From the NCBI GenBank assembly GCA_019925795.1, contig CM034313.1, forward strand, positions 83,111,663-83,175,662: a stretch of 64,000 nt of DNA. Reading direction: 5' to 3'. The notes under the pieces were generated by a model. The model saw nothing but the letters and a program-made list of their open reading frames with translations, did not search any database and was not told the origin of the DNA. Every line of letters begins with the position of its first letter. Positions within the stretch are counted from its first letter, which is position 1. Of the stretch, positions 34,248 to 43,904 are shown piece after piece. Source of the stretch: Dendrobium chrysotoxum. Lineage: Eukaryota; Streptophyta; Magnoliopsida; Asparagales; Orchidaceae. The position numbers were made by a program, and so were the translations under genes.

Positions 34248-34311
34248 TTTAGATGTCTAATAATTTGAGACTAAATATTCGCTTTTCATCCAAAGATGGA
34301 GAGAGAAGTAA

Positions 34312-34329
34312 TCCCCAGCGGAGTCGCCA
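34312..34329 (-). other. Primer-binding site of the Tat/Ogre-like element
   Basis: On the minus strand, six bases after the 5' LTR, the sequence reads TGGCGACTCCGCTGGGGA. It starts with TGG, as a tRNA 3' CCA complement must. From memory of the family this is the tRNA-Arg type used by Ogre elements; the tRNA identity should be confirmed by alignment. Confidence 0.8.
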
Positions 34330-34335
34330 GAAATC

Positions 34336-36749
34336 TGTTGGCTCAAGAAAAATGGCACGAATGCGTGAATCCCGCTTTGCAGCTGTAGGATTTCATTTCC
34401 CTTAAGTCAGATTAGAATTAACCAGATTTCCCCTGAGGGTAGTCAGGGTTTAATTAGATCTGGGGTCCTTACTTCCCATGAGCGCAAGCACTCATAGTTA
34501 ATTACCTCTCTTAACACGTAAGAGAGAACTCTCGATTAAGGATGAATAAATTTTAGGTATTTTTAGTCTCAATTATGAGGCAAACGGAGGTAAACCCATT
34601 ATGAGTTGCCCAGAAATGAGTCTTACAACCTAACTCTACAGCAAGGCTGCCCGAGGGTTTTTTGATTATTTGGGTAGGTCTTACGATTTCTCTTAGGAAA
34701 TTGTCTAAAAAGCGGGTCTTACAACTTAATCATCTTTGGACTAAGATGCCCAAGGATTTATATTTCGTAGAAAATCTTAGAAATTCCACATGCTTTCAAC
34801 ATAGGATCAGTATTGTAATTACTGTATTTTAAAGCATTATTAAAGATGACATTCTCTCTTAAAGCAAGAAATGTCCGCATGGTTAGAATTGGGTAGGGAC
34901 TTATGGCTTTCATTAGAAAGTAGCCCGAAAATTTTGGTTGGGTGGTCTTATGGCTTCCTAAGAAGTTGCCTAATGATGGGTCTTATGACCTAGCCTTGTA
35001 GGCTAAGTGGCCCGAGTTGTGGGTCTTACGGCCAAGCTCTATAGACTTGGATGCCCAAGTGAGGGGTCTAGGGTTGTGTTATTGCCTAAACATTTCCCTC
35101 AGAGATCGGACTTACGGCTTCTATTAGAAGTGGCCGGTGTTTTAATTGGGGGTTTAGGGGTTATGTATTTTACCTAAAACTTTTCCCTAGGGTCGGGCTT
35201 ACGTCTTTCCTATGAAAGCTGCCGGGTAGTGGGTCTTACAACCAAGTTCTTATAAACAAGGCTGCCCATGAGTTTGGAGTTTTGGGATTTAGGGTTCTTC
35301 ACTTAGAAATTCCCTAACATGCGGGTCTTACTGCTTCTCTTAGAAGTAGCCCATGATTTTTTGTTGTTTTGCTGGTTTAACATTAGACTGTAGTTTTGAA
35401 ACTTGACAGCGGTTGCTTTTACAATGTTTGGAGATTTGTTCTTGTACTTGTTTGAGTTGGTTTCAGTTTGTGATTTTAACACCTCGAGGTTTTGACACTT
35501 GCGTCAGTGTTTTAGTTGTTTTTGTGCTCGTAGTCTTTTCCCTACTACACTGTGGCTCTACTAGCTTTCCAGTACTTAGCTTTTCTTGCTTCCCAGTACT
35601 TTTGTTTTACTAATAATAGTTAGATTTATTATTTCTTTTTTAGTATTTAACTCAATTTATAATCGTGCTGACTCTTATCTGCTTGTTTGCAGGTACGCAT
35701 TACTTGCAGCAGTCCAGAGAGTTCACAGATGCAGGGGCTCGTACAGGAGAGATTCCTGGAGTGCTTGCATAGTATCTTTGCTCAGAAGAATTTCAATTTG
35801 TTGTGGGGAGTTTTGCACAAGATTTGGAGAGCAGAGTACTTTGTTCTGTTGGAGAGTTTCGAGTGTTGTGTTATTTGTGTTGAGAGTTGAGAGCTTTGTT
35901 GTATATGTCAATTAGTGGAACTTCTCTTTCCCCCTTTTTTCTTTATTGCATTTTTAATTATATAAAAAAAAAGTTCAAGTTAATCAATTAAAAATGCTCT
36001 CGGCTTTTAAATTGTTTTCTCGGGTTTTAAATTGGTTTTGCATTTTGTTAAATTAATCAATCAATTAATTTCATTTAATTTAAATTAATTAATTTAATCG
36101 ATTGATCATTTTAATCAATCAATTTATTAATTAAATCTGAATTGAATTGCTCTCCAATTATTCAAAAAAAAAAAGAAAATTCAGTAATTTTCAGAAAATT
36201 TCGGCAGCCTCCCGGCGTCCCCTCCCCGGCGCCGGGAGGTAAGGGAGGGCACTTGCCCTAATGTCTTCCTACCCGGACCTAAGGTCAACGGCGTAGGGTC
36301 TTCGAATTAAAAAACCATCCCGGCCGGATCTAAGATACGACGGCCCGGGGTCTTCAAATTTAAAACCATCCGCCCAGATCTAAGATCGATGGCGCGGGTC
36401 TTCGAATTTTAAACCATCTCGGCCGGACTTAAAGTCGACGACGCGAGGTCTTCAATCACCTATTTGAAAGATTTTTTTTTTTATTATTTTATATATAACA
36501 TTATATTATATATATATTTTTATTATATAATATATTATAATATGATATATATCATTATATTATCATATTATAATATATAATATATAATGCAACAAATTGG
36601 TTTAGAGATGGAGTCTGATCGGGCATGAGTCGGGTTCGACTAGAGTGGTCGTTGAAGGATCCAAATTGAACAGTAAAACGAGCCGCAGAAACGACTCGTG
36701 TAGTCTCTGTACCTTTTCCTGCAAAGCAATGAATCCGAATAGCAACGAA

Positions 36750-36786
<37 letters not shown>

Positions 36787-37463
36787 AGTCGAAGGAGCAA
36801 AGTCGGCCAACCAATAAGGAACCGAAGGAGTGACCCGTGCAATCTCTATTTCTCCTACGAAGTAGATGTCGGACAGCAACGAGGAGTCGAAGGAGCGACT
36901 CGAGCACTCTCTCCCTTCCTCCCGCGAAGCAACGAAGCCGGACAGCAACGAGGAGTCGAAGGAGCGACTCGTGCGGTCTCTTCCACCCGCAAAGGAGCGA
37001 AGTCGGACGGCACCAAGGGAGCCGGAGAAGCGACGCGTGCAATCTCTACTTCTCCCGCGAAGCAAAGTCGGACAACAGCGAAGGAACCGAGGGAGTGACG
37101 TCGGGCGGCAACAAGGAACCGAAGAAGCGTCTCGTGCGATCTCTTTGCCTCCTGCGAAGCAAAGCCGAACAGCAACGACGAAGAGGGAAGATGAAGAGCG
37201 AACCCTAGACCTGTCTCTTCGAAGCAACGAAGTCGAACAGCGATGTTGGAGTCGAAGGAGCGTGGCCAGCGAATCATAAGTTTCTTCTTTTTTTTTTCGG
37301 TTTCCTCTCTTTTTATCGACTGAATGGAGGTTACGGGAGCGAAACCTCGCGTCTTTTGGCAATCAACTGCTCGCGGTGGGGCCGGCTCGGAGGCAGATTT
37401 GGTGCTTGCATCTATTCGAACTCCTTTTAATTAATTTTTTTTTATTTTTTTAGTTAGTCAACA
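34336..37463 (-). mobile_element. 5' LTR of the Tat/Ogre-like element
   Basis: 3128 bp, matching 21550-24663 with few substitutions (for example CGCTTTGC for CGCTTCGC near the start). It has a 34-G run at 36750-36783 where the partner has 10 G. The inner edge is fixed by the adjacent primer site, the outer edge by the CTCCA duplication. Confidence 0.95.
36750..36783. repeat. Poly-G run (34 G), 10 G in the partner LTR
   Basis: Both flanks align exactly with the partner LTR (CAACGAA before, CAGAGTCGAAGGAGC after). The two LTRs therefore differ by 24 G at this one position, which accounts for most of their length difference. Confidence 0.95.
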
Positions 37464-37966
37464 CTCCATTGTGTAATGTTAAAAGTCAAATTCTCATTTA
37501 AATCTAATAAAGAAATATCATTTCTAATATTTTCTAACCAAGTCTTTTTAGGTCTACCTCTATCTTTCTTAATATAAGTCAAATCTAATACCTCTACTTT
37601 CCTAACCGGGTCATCGGAAGGCCGTCGTTTTATGTGACCAAACCATCTAAGGCGACTCTCTCCAATCTTATCTTCCATTGGAGCTACTCTAATCTTTTCA
37701 CGTATATGCTCATTTCATATCCTGTCTCTAAGGGTAAATTCACTCATCCACCTGAGCATCCTCATCTCTGCAACACTTAACTTAATATTATGCTTCTCTT
37801 TTAATGGCCAACATTCTACTCCATAAAGCATTGTAGATCTCACCACCATCTTATAGAATTTCTCTTAAGTTTGAGGGGGACTTTTTTATCACACAACAAG
37901 CCCGATGCATTCCTCCACTTCAACAACCATCTAACTTGAATTCTACTGATATGATGCAAATAATAA
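37464..37966 (-). mobile_element. RTE LINE, right half with RT C-terminus
   Basis: Continuation of the LINE cut at 21549. The minus frame 37454-37678 encodes the conserved RTE tail: RLRWFGHIKRRPSDDPVRK, RGRPKKTWLENIRNDI. Broken RT C-terminal sequence follows to 37946 (counterpart of the better frame at 59191). The right copy of the 20-bp target duplication is 37947-37966. The combined LINE is only about 540 bp, a 5'-truncated insertion as is usual for LINEs. Confidence 0.92.
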
Positions 37967-38482
37967 ATTATTAAAATACTAATGTATTCAAAGGGATAAT
38001 AATAATGACTTATAACTAAATTCTAGAAAATTAAATCATAATACAATTGAAGATAGACAAATGACAAAATTATGATATGCCTTGATGAATGGAGTTTTAT
38101 ATTTTGGACTTCTTTTAAGACACTATCAACAAATTTGGTAAAAAATTGTTGTTACTTAGTTTTCAACATAAGGTTTGTTTTATGAATTTATGCATTACTA
38201 AACTACAAACCATAAATAAAGTAAACACCAGTCTTATCGTCCAACATATGAAGTATGAACAATATGAATAGAGAATTCATCAAAAGTAGTATTTTTAGAC
38301 TATTTATTTGATTCATCAACAACATCAAATATAAATAGTACATCTTCACATTCAGAAATGGAATCAATTATTATTGAAAGACGAAAGTTATAGTTTAATT
38401 ATCATGTTATGCTCAATATTTATTCAAACTTTGATTCTTGAACAAGCATACATCCAGGTTCATGAACACTGTCTAATATAGA
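37967..38482. other. AT-rich spacer left of the hAT element
   Basis: No gene or repeat recognised. Open frames here are short and AT-driven. It is continuous with 42986 onward once the hAT element is removed. Confidence 0.6.
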
Positions 38483-38494
38483 GGTATACTCAAC

Positions 38495-38660
38495 GTTTTG
38501 AAAACTGGACCGGACCGGCCGGTTCAACCGGTTGAACCGGTACCCGGCCGGCCGGCCGGTTCGTTTTTTTGCTGAAACCTCCCATACCAAAAACCGCTTT
38601 TGAACCAGTTGGACCGGCCGGTCGGACCGTGAAACCGGCAAACCGGAACTGGAACCGGGT
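38495..38660. repeat. GGCC-rich subterminal palindromes of hAT
   Basis: Repeated CCGG, GGCCGG and GGTTCAACCGGTTGAACC words create overlapping palindromes within 170 bp of the left end. They are absent from the rest of the element except the matching right end. Proposed role, inferred from other hAT elements: transposase recognition. Confidence 0.75.
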
Positions 38661-38911
38661 TCGAACCGCCCAGCTATGCATGCCGCAAATCGCAGCCCTC
38701 TGATTTTGATCATGCAGTATTTGAGAAATAGGTAGGTGAACAGTGAACTGGTGAAAAAGTAAAACCTAATTGTTTTTTCTCCTACTACTCCCGTAAGGAC
38801 GTAACTCATGAAGCCCGCACGTCTCTTCCGCTCTGCCTCCTTCGTCGCTGCAGCTCCTTCGTTTTGTAAGCTGCATTTGTCTTTTGTTGTTGTGGCATGC
38901 TCGAATTTTTA

Positions 38912-39800
38912 GTTTTGCATTTTGTTCTATAGTCCCACAAATTCATGTGTTCAATACAAATGATTTAGCCCGAATGTGGATTGCGTTGGGTTTTATTCAG
39001 CCGTCTCGTATTCAAGGAGAGACTGAGAATATCGGAGGATGGTATTTTGATTTTTTAGTCAAAAAATCTTTCTTTGACTAGTCTGGAGATTTAGGATACT
39101 ACAAAAATCTAGAATACTATAAGATGCATGATTTAGTGATTTACTACATGAGTTGGCACATAATATTTTTGTACAGGAATGCCTCAAAGTTGTGGGTGAT
39201 GAAGAATTTCCTCTTGTAATTCCTGGGACTTTTCGGCACTTGTCTGTTCCAAGTAAAAAACACTTAATAAATTTAGGCTCTAACTCATTTCTTCCATAAT
39301 GATCCACATGAACCTGATAAATACAACAACAAATTTTAAATTAGTGATATATCTCTTTGCTAATCCAGACATTTGCAAGTGGTTTATAATCATAATTTGA
39401 AAACTTACCTGTTGGTTGTAAATTTTCATCTTTTCCCACTCATGGCCCAAAAAATTAATCCATGTGTATGATTAAATTTTTTGTCTATTTTTGCTTCCAC
39501 TGTTATGGTGTTTAAATTTGTATATATTGTAGGCTACCTTCCAAGTGTTAATATAAAAGTTTGAGTTATATCTATTTTCATCAGGTCCAATGGAGATTTT
39601 ATTCTTTTTTAAAATTGGAATGCATCTTTGCTAGTTATTCATATAGTTTCATTTGCTATTTTAATTGAACATCCCCCACACATATGGTACCTTAAAAGGT
39701 ACATTGGCAAAATGGATTTTTCTAAAATTATTTTGAAGAATAATTAGACATGAGGTTTTGCATTTTGTTCTATAGTTCCACAAAATCATGTGTTCAATAC
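38912..39800 (+). repeat. 46-bp direct repeats bracketing a captured segment
   Basis: 38912-38957 and 39755-39800 both begin GTTTTGCATTTTGTTCTATA and end CATGTGTTCAATAC, with two mismatches. The 797-bp segment between them contains the NLR fragment. Just after the second copy comes the transposase 5' leader. A duplication this long is not a normal transposon target duplication; it suggests template-switch repair at capture. Confidence 0.85.
38958..39298 (+). pseudogene. Captured NLR (NB-ARC-LRR) resistance gene fragment
   Basis: Conceptual reading gives LARMWIALGFIQPSRIQGET, IGGWYFDFLVKKSFFD, a stop, then YYKMHDLV and, after a shift, LLHELAHNIFVQECLKVVGD, EEFPLVIPGTFRHLSV. This is the end of the ARC2 subdomain with the MHD motif, followed by the start of the linker to the leucine-rich repeats in plant NLR immune receptors. 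P-loop, kinase-2 and LRR repeats are absent. A stop after KKSFFD and a frameshift after MHDLV show it is not functional. It lies on the transposase strand, between the hAT left end and the transposase gene. Confidence 0.85.
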
Positions 39801-39845
39801 TTTATGCTAAATCTATCTAATTGATTCTTCAGCTTAATATTAATA

Positions 39846-42376
39846 ATGGATCAACAAAACAATCAATCTGCACATTCAACTCAAAGTGTTTATGAGAAAG
39901 TAGATATCGCTTGGAACCATTTTACTGAATGTAAAACCACTGATGGTAGGAAGCACTACAAATGTCTTCATTGTGGAACAATTTATAAGGGTGGAGGCAT
40001 TAATAGGATGAAGCAACATCTAGCAGGGATTAAAGGGAACATTGCTTCTTGTAAGATGGTGCCACATGACATACGACATCATATGCAACAAAATTTGAAT
40101 GAGATATCAAAGAAAAAATAACAAGCACAACAAGACTTATCGCAGATTGATGATCTATTTAATGAAGATCCAGCTGCGGAAGAGAGGGGTTCATGTTCAG
40201 TCACGAAATCACAAAATTCTGATATACATGGTAAAGGAATTGACAAAGGAAAGAGAAAATTGATGAAATTGACAACTTTTTTGCACCTAGAACAAAAGCA
40301 GGATCTCAACCTTCCTTAAAAAGTGTGATGGCATCTAAGGAGGCAGTGCACCGTGCAGATTTAGCAGTTGCTAGATGGTTTTATGACACATGCATTCCAT
40401 TCAATGCTATCAATTCAGCTTTTGCACAAAAGGCTATTGATGCGATTGCTGCAAAAGGACCTGGTTATAAATTACTCTCTTACTACAGATTGAGAGTGAA
40501 TCTGTTATGGGATGCTAAAGAGGAATGTAAATTGTTAATTGAATCTTATAGAATAACATGGAAAGAAACTGGTTGTACATTGATGGCTGATGGTTGGACA
40601 GATACAAGGAGTAGGACATTAATAAATTTTCTTATTTATTGTCCTCGAGGAGTTTCATTTCTAAAATCAGTAGATGCATCAGATGTCATTAAAGATGCCA
40701 CAACATTATGCTCACTATTCATTGATATTGTTGAATAGGTTGGTCATGAGAATATAGTTTATTTTGTAACAGATAATGCAGCAAATTATAAGAAAGCTGG
40801 TGAGTTATTGCTTGAAAAATTTGGCAAGATCTATTGATCACCTTGTGCAGCACATTGCATAAATCTTATTCTGAAAGATATTGGAAGCATGCCTTACATT
40901 ACAGAACTTGCTAGAAAAGCTTCAAAGATTATAATTTTTATTTATAATCATGCTTTCATATTGGCTTGGTTACGGAAAAGGACAGGTTGGACTGAAATTG
41001 TAAGACCAGGAGTAACCAGATTTGCAACAACATTCATTACCTTCCGAAGTGTGCATGATCAACATTCATTACCTTCCGAAGTGTGCATGATCATAAATAT
41101 AATTTGCAAGCATTCATCACCAGCAAGGCTTACATTGATTTAAAGTTAAGTAAGACAATGAAGGGGAAAGAGGCAGCCTCAATTATTTTGGATACAAGAT
41201 TTTGGAATGACAGCTTCATAATTTCTAAATTATCAGGGCCACTAATTAGGTTGTTAAGAATTGTTGATGCAGATGAAAAGCCATCTCTTGGATACCTTTA
41301 TGACGGTATGTACAGAGCTAGAAAAGCAATGAAGGCTATGTTTAGAAATAATAAAAGAATGTACAAGCCTTTCACTAGTATCATAAAGAAAAGATGGAAT
41401 AATCAACTAAGACAAGGGATACATTCAGCAGCTTATTTTCTCAACCCTCATTTTCAGCATGACAGGGAAAATTACTGCAACAAGCCTGAAGTTATGCAAG
41501 GTCTAATAGAATTGATTGGCAATAAAGATATATGTCCTAAACCATCTTTGACAATGAATGAGGTAAGGCTTTTTCATGATAATTTAAAAAGTTTTGAGAA
41601 GCCCATTGCATCAACATTAGCAAAAGAAATGCAACCAGGTAAGATGACAAAATTATGAGATTTCATTTTAATATTTATTTGAACAAATTAATGTATGTTT
41701 ATTGATTTGTAGATGAATGGTGGAAGATGTTCGGCTCTAGTGCACCAAACCTACAGAAAGTGGCTATTAGAATTCTTAGTCAGACATCATCTTCATCAGG
41801 TTGTGAGAGAAACTAGAGTGTGTTTGAGCAGATTCATACAAAAAAACAGAATCATCTTGAACACCAAAAGCTAAATGATCTTGTATATGTTCGTTATAAT
41901 CTTAATTTAAGAAATAGGTACTATTTGAAACTTCTTTAAATATTTTTTTAAATAATGATGCATATTTTATTATTAATTTTTTTATAACAATTATATAGGT
42001 TGCAGCTTAGAAAAAGAAGTTATGATCCTTTGGACTATACAAGTATTGAACTTATTGACTTTTGGATCCTTGATGATGAACCAACTCCATAATTGCATTT
42101 AGAAGACTTGGAGTCAGAAATTTACAAAGATGATGCAATTCCTATATATATAGAACCAAACTTAACATCATCTACACCAAACCCAAGTAAGATTGTTGAT
42201 TAACTTATATCTTTTGTACTTTATAAAATATAGACTTATTAGTTTCACATTAATAATTTGCAAATGAACATGACATACCATGTGAGGATGCAGAAGTATT
42301 TGGGATGCAAGATTTTGGTGAAGGAGAGTTTGAAAATCTATCATTCGATCACACAAATTTAATGGATGATTATTAG
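39846..42376 (+). pseudogene. hAT transposase (BED finger, DUF659, dimerisation domain), broken
   Basis: The start ATG at 39846 opens MDQQNNQSAHS. A BED-type zinc finger follows (YKCLHCGTIYKGG...MKQHLAG). DUF659 spans about 40325-40738 (ADLAVARWFYDTCIPFNAINS, CTLMADGWTDTRSR). The catalytic core continues (FVTDNAANYKKAGE, SPCAAHCINLILKDIG, RPGVTRFATTFITF), and the C-terminal hAT dimerisation domain lies at about 41713-41917 (LSQTSSSSGCERN, KLNDLVYVRYNL). Small last exons end at TAG 42374-42376, after introns near 41918-41999 and 42186-42258. Damage: stop at 40119, a shift near 40260, stops at 40736 and 40837, a 32-bp tandem duplication at 41030-41093, and a stop at 41814. Two stops (40837, 41814) sit where the family has tryptophan. 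Confidence 0.9.
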
Positions 42377-42985
42377 ATTCACTATGAGTGTTTTGAGTTT
42401 TGAGATTTTTATATGTGAACTGATATAAACAATTAAATGCCAATTATTATTTTTTTTGTCTCTATGGTATTAAGTTAAAACGTTTTTATCTTTATGAATT
42501 TTGAGTTTATCTTATCAATTAGTATAAAGTGTTATAATTTGGCTATAAATTATGAAGAGGTATGTTATATGTTGTCTATTATATATTTTTTTAATGTCTA
42601 TTTTTTCATATATTTTAGTATTTTACTTCATTTTTCTTTTGCTCAATTAAATTTTTAATAATTTCACATCATGATAGAAAAAGAGAATTGAAGATGGTTA
42701 CATTCATCAACATCCAACACACATTAGAGCTCAACAAAAGGTGCGTTATTTGCTTATGTTTTATAAACTTCATTGATGCCATATTTATATTATTTGATTA
42801 GTTTGATATGAAAAATGAAATGTATAGTGAATGTATTAGAGGAAAATTTTTCATTCATTTTATAAATTTTAATAAGATTATTATTTATTACATCATCCGG
42901 TTCGACCGATTGAATCGGTCAAACCATGAACCTCTCTTTCTTCTGGTCCGTTGTCCGGTCCGGTTTTCACAACCTTGGGTATACT

Positions 42986-43889
42986 TAATTTAAACATAGA
43001 TTTGTATTATAAATAAAAATTAAATTCTATATTCAATATATTCTCGCAAGAATATTCATAAACTATCATTTCCTCAATTGGATCCACTTCAATCATACAT
43101 AATGTTAGTATTGGTGTATAGGCAGCAAGCTTTAGAGAGATGACATTGCTTTTTTTTTTCTTTAGATGCATGAATAACATGTGTTATAGTCTGATTAGAA
43201 TGATTATAATACTCCTTAACAGCTAAGCTATGTACGAAACCTCATGTAAGAACATTTTTTGTGAACTCTAATTTAGCTCATCCGTAATTTCTCGCTTAAT
43301 ACTCTTAGTAAAACAAATAATAGTAACAAAATAATCTAAAATAAAATAATGTTCAGCTTTAAGACTTCTAAGGCTTCGTTTTTAGTTTATGTACTATAAA
43401 GTTGCTTTAAGAAGCAGAAAGAAAGCTGTCACAAATGAAGCCTAAACCTTGCATAATATCCAATCACACTATATTTACCTTATTTAAAATTTTTAGATTT
43501 CATGCAATTGATCCTTATACTAAAAAAATGATAAATAATACTGTTTAAGTCTATGTTTGATATCAATGCATGATGATTTAGTAACAATATTTCATTAAAA
43601 TAATTGAGCATGTCCCACTGGTTTTAACTTGACGCATTCAATAATTTGAGAATCAGACATATTGTATTTTTCAAATAAATATTCTAAATTATCGATGCAA
43701 TTCAAATTTCTTTCTAAGAGCATAACTCTCATTAAATGTTGGAATGTAATTTTAAACCTTATAGTAATCACGTTGTAGTTGTCTAGAATTATAATTTACA
43801 TGATTTCACTTAATTGCAGCGTTATTTCAATTTCTTTTATTGATCCAATTAATATGTCCTACATTTAGTTAGCATGTGATGCAACTATA
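42986..43889 (-). pseudogene. Gypsy family X internal remnant with gag-like piece
   Basis: This lies inside the primer site of the LTR at 43905. On the minus strand at about 43590-43740 a frame reads LEYLFEKYNMSDSQ, CVKLKPVGHAQLF, which fits the conserved start of Gypsy gag (a W/F-E-Y helix, then KL-x-GxAxxxW). The rest is too decayed to assign. Its left part is continuous with 38482 across the hAT insertion. Confidence 0.5.
43372..43442. mobile_element. Tourist-like MITE copy 4 (71 bp)
   Basis: Ends GGCTTCGTTTTTAG and, inverted, GGCTTCATTTGTGACAGC are flanked by TAA at 43369-43371 and 43443-43445. It shares TTTAAGAAGCAGAAAGAAAGC with the other copies. The left arm is partly lost. Confidence 0.75.
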
Positions 43890-43902
43890 GCTCTAATACT
43901 GA
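43890..43902 (-). other. Primer-binding site, initiator tRNA-Met type (family X)
   Basis: On the minus strand the sequence following the LTR reads TCAGTATTAGAGC, close to TGGTATCAGAGC. Two spacer bases separate it from the LTR. It shows that 43905-46277 is the 5' LTR of a minus-strand element. Confidence 0.7.
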
Positions 43903-43904
43903 TT

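Larger units (their letters stand above)
21550..37463 (-). mobile_element. Tat/Ogre-like Ty3/Gypsy LTR retrotransposon, 15.9 kb
   Basis: Complete structure on the minus strand: 5' LTR 34336-37463, primer site 34312-34329, a long coding region for an extra N-terminal protein, gag, protease, RT, RNase H and integrase, then a repeat-rich 3' untranslated region, polypurine tract and 3' LTR 21550-24663. LTRs begin TGTTGG and end TCAACA. The 5-bp target duplication CTCCA is perfect (21545-21549 and 37464-37468), and removing the element rejoins an RTE LINE. Great length, 3.1-kb LTRs, the extra upstream coding region and tandem repeats in the 3' region point to the Ogre/Retand side of the Tat lineage. 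LTR pairs differ at few positions, so insertion is fairly recent, but five stops and a frameshift disable it. Confidence 0.92.
38491..42977 (+). mobile_element. Complete hAT DNA transposon (4487 bp), disabled
   Basis: Flanked by a perfect 8-bp target duplication GGTATACT (38483-38490 and 42978-42985), the hallmark of the hAT superfamily. Terminal inverted repeats are CAACGTTTTGAAAACTGGAC at the left and, inverted, CAAGGTTGTGAAAACCGGAC at the right. Left subterminal DNA to about 38660 is packed with CCGG and ACCGG words in both orientations; the right end has a smaller set (42895-42960). Such clustered words are typical transposase-binding sites. Inside are a captured NLR gene fragment and a BED-finger hAT transposase gene with several stops, so this copy could move only with outside transposase. 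Confidence 0.95.

Noticed and set aside
36640..37362. 240-codon Arg/Ser/Pro-rich minus frame
   Set aside because: Produced by the GC-rich repeat block and the poly-G run in the LTR. The copy in the other LTR is broken.
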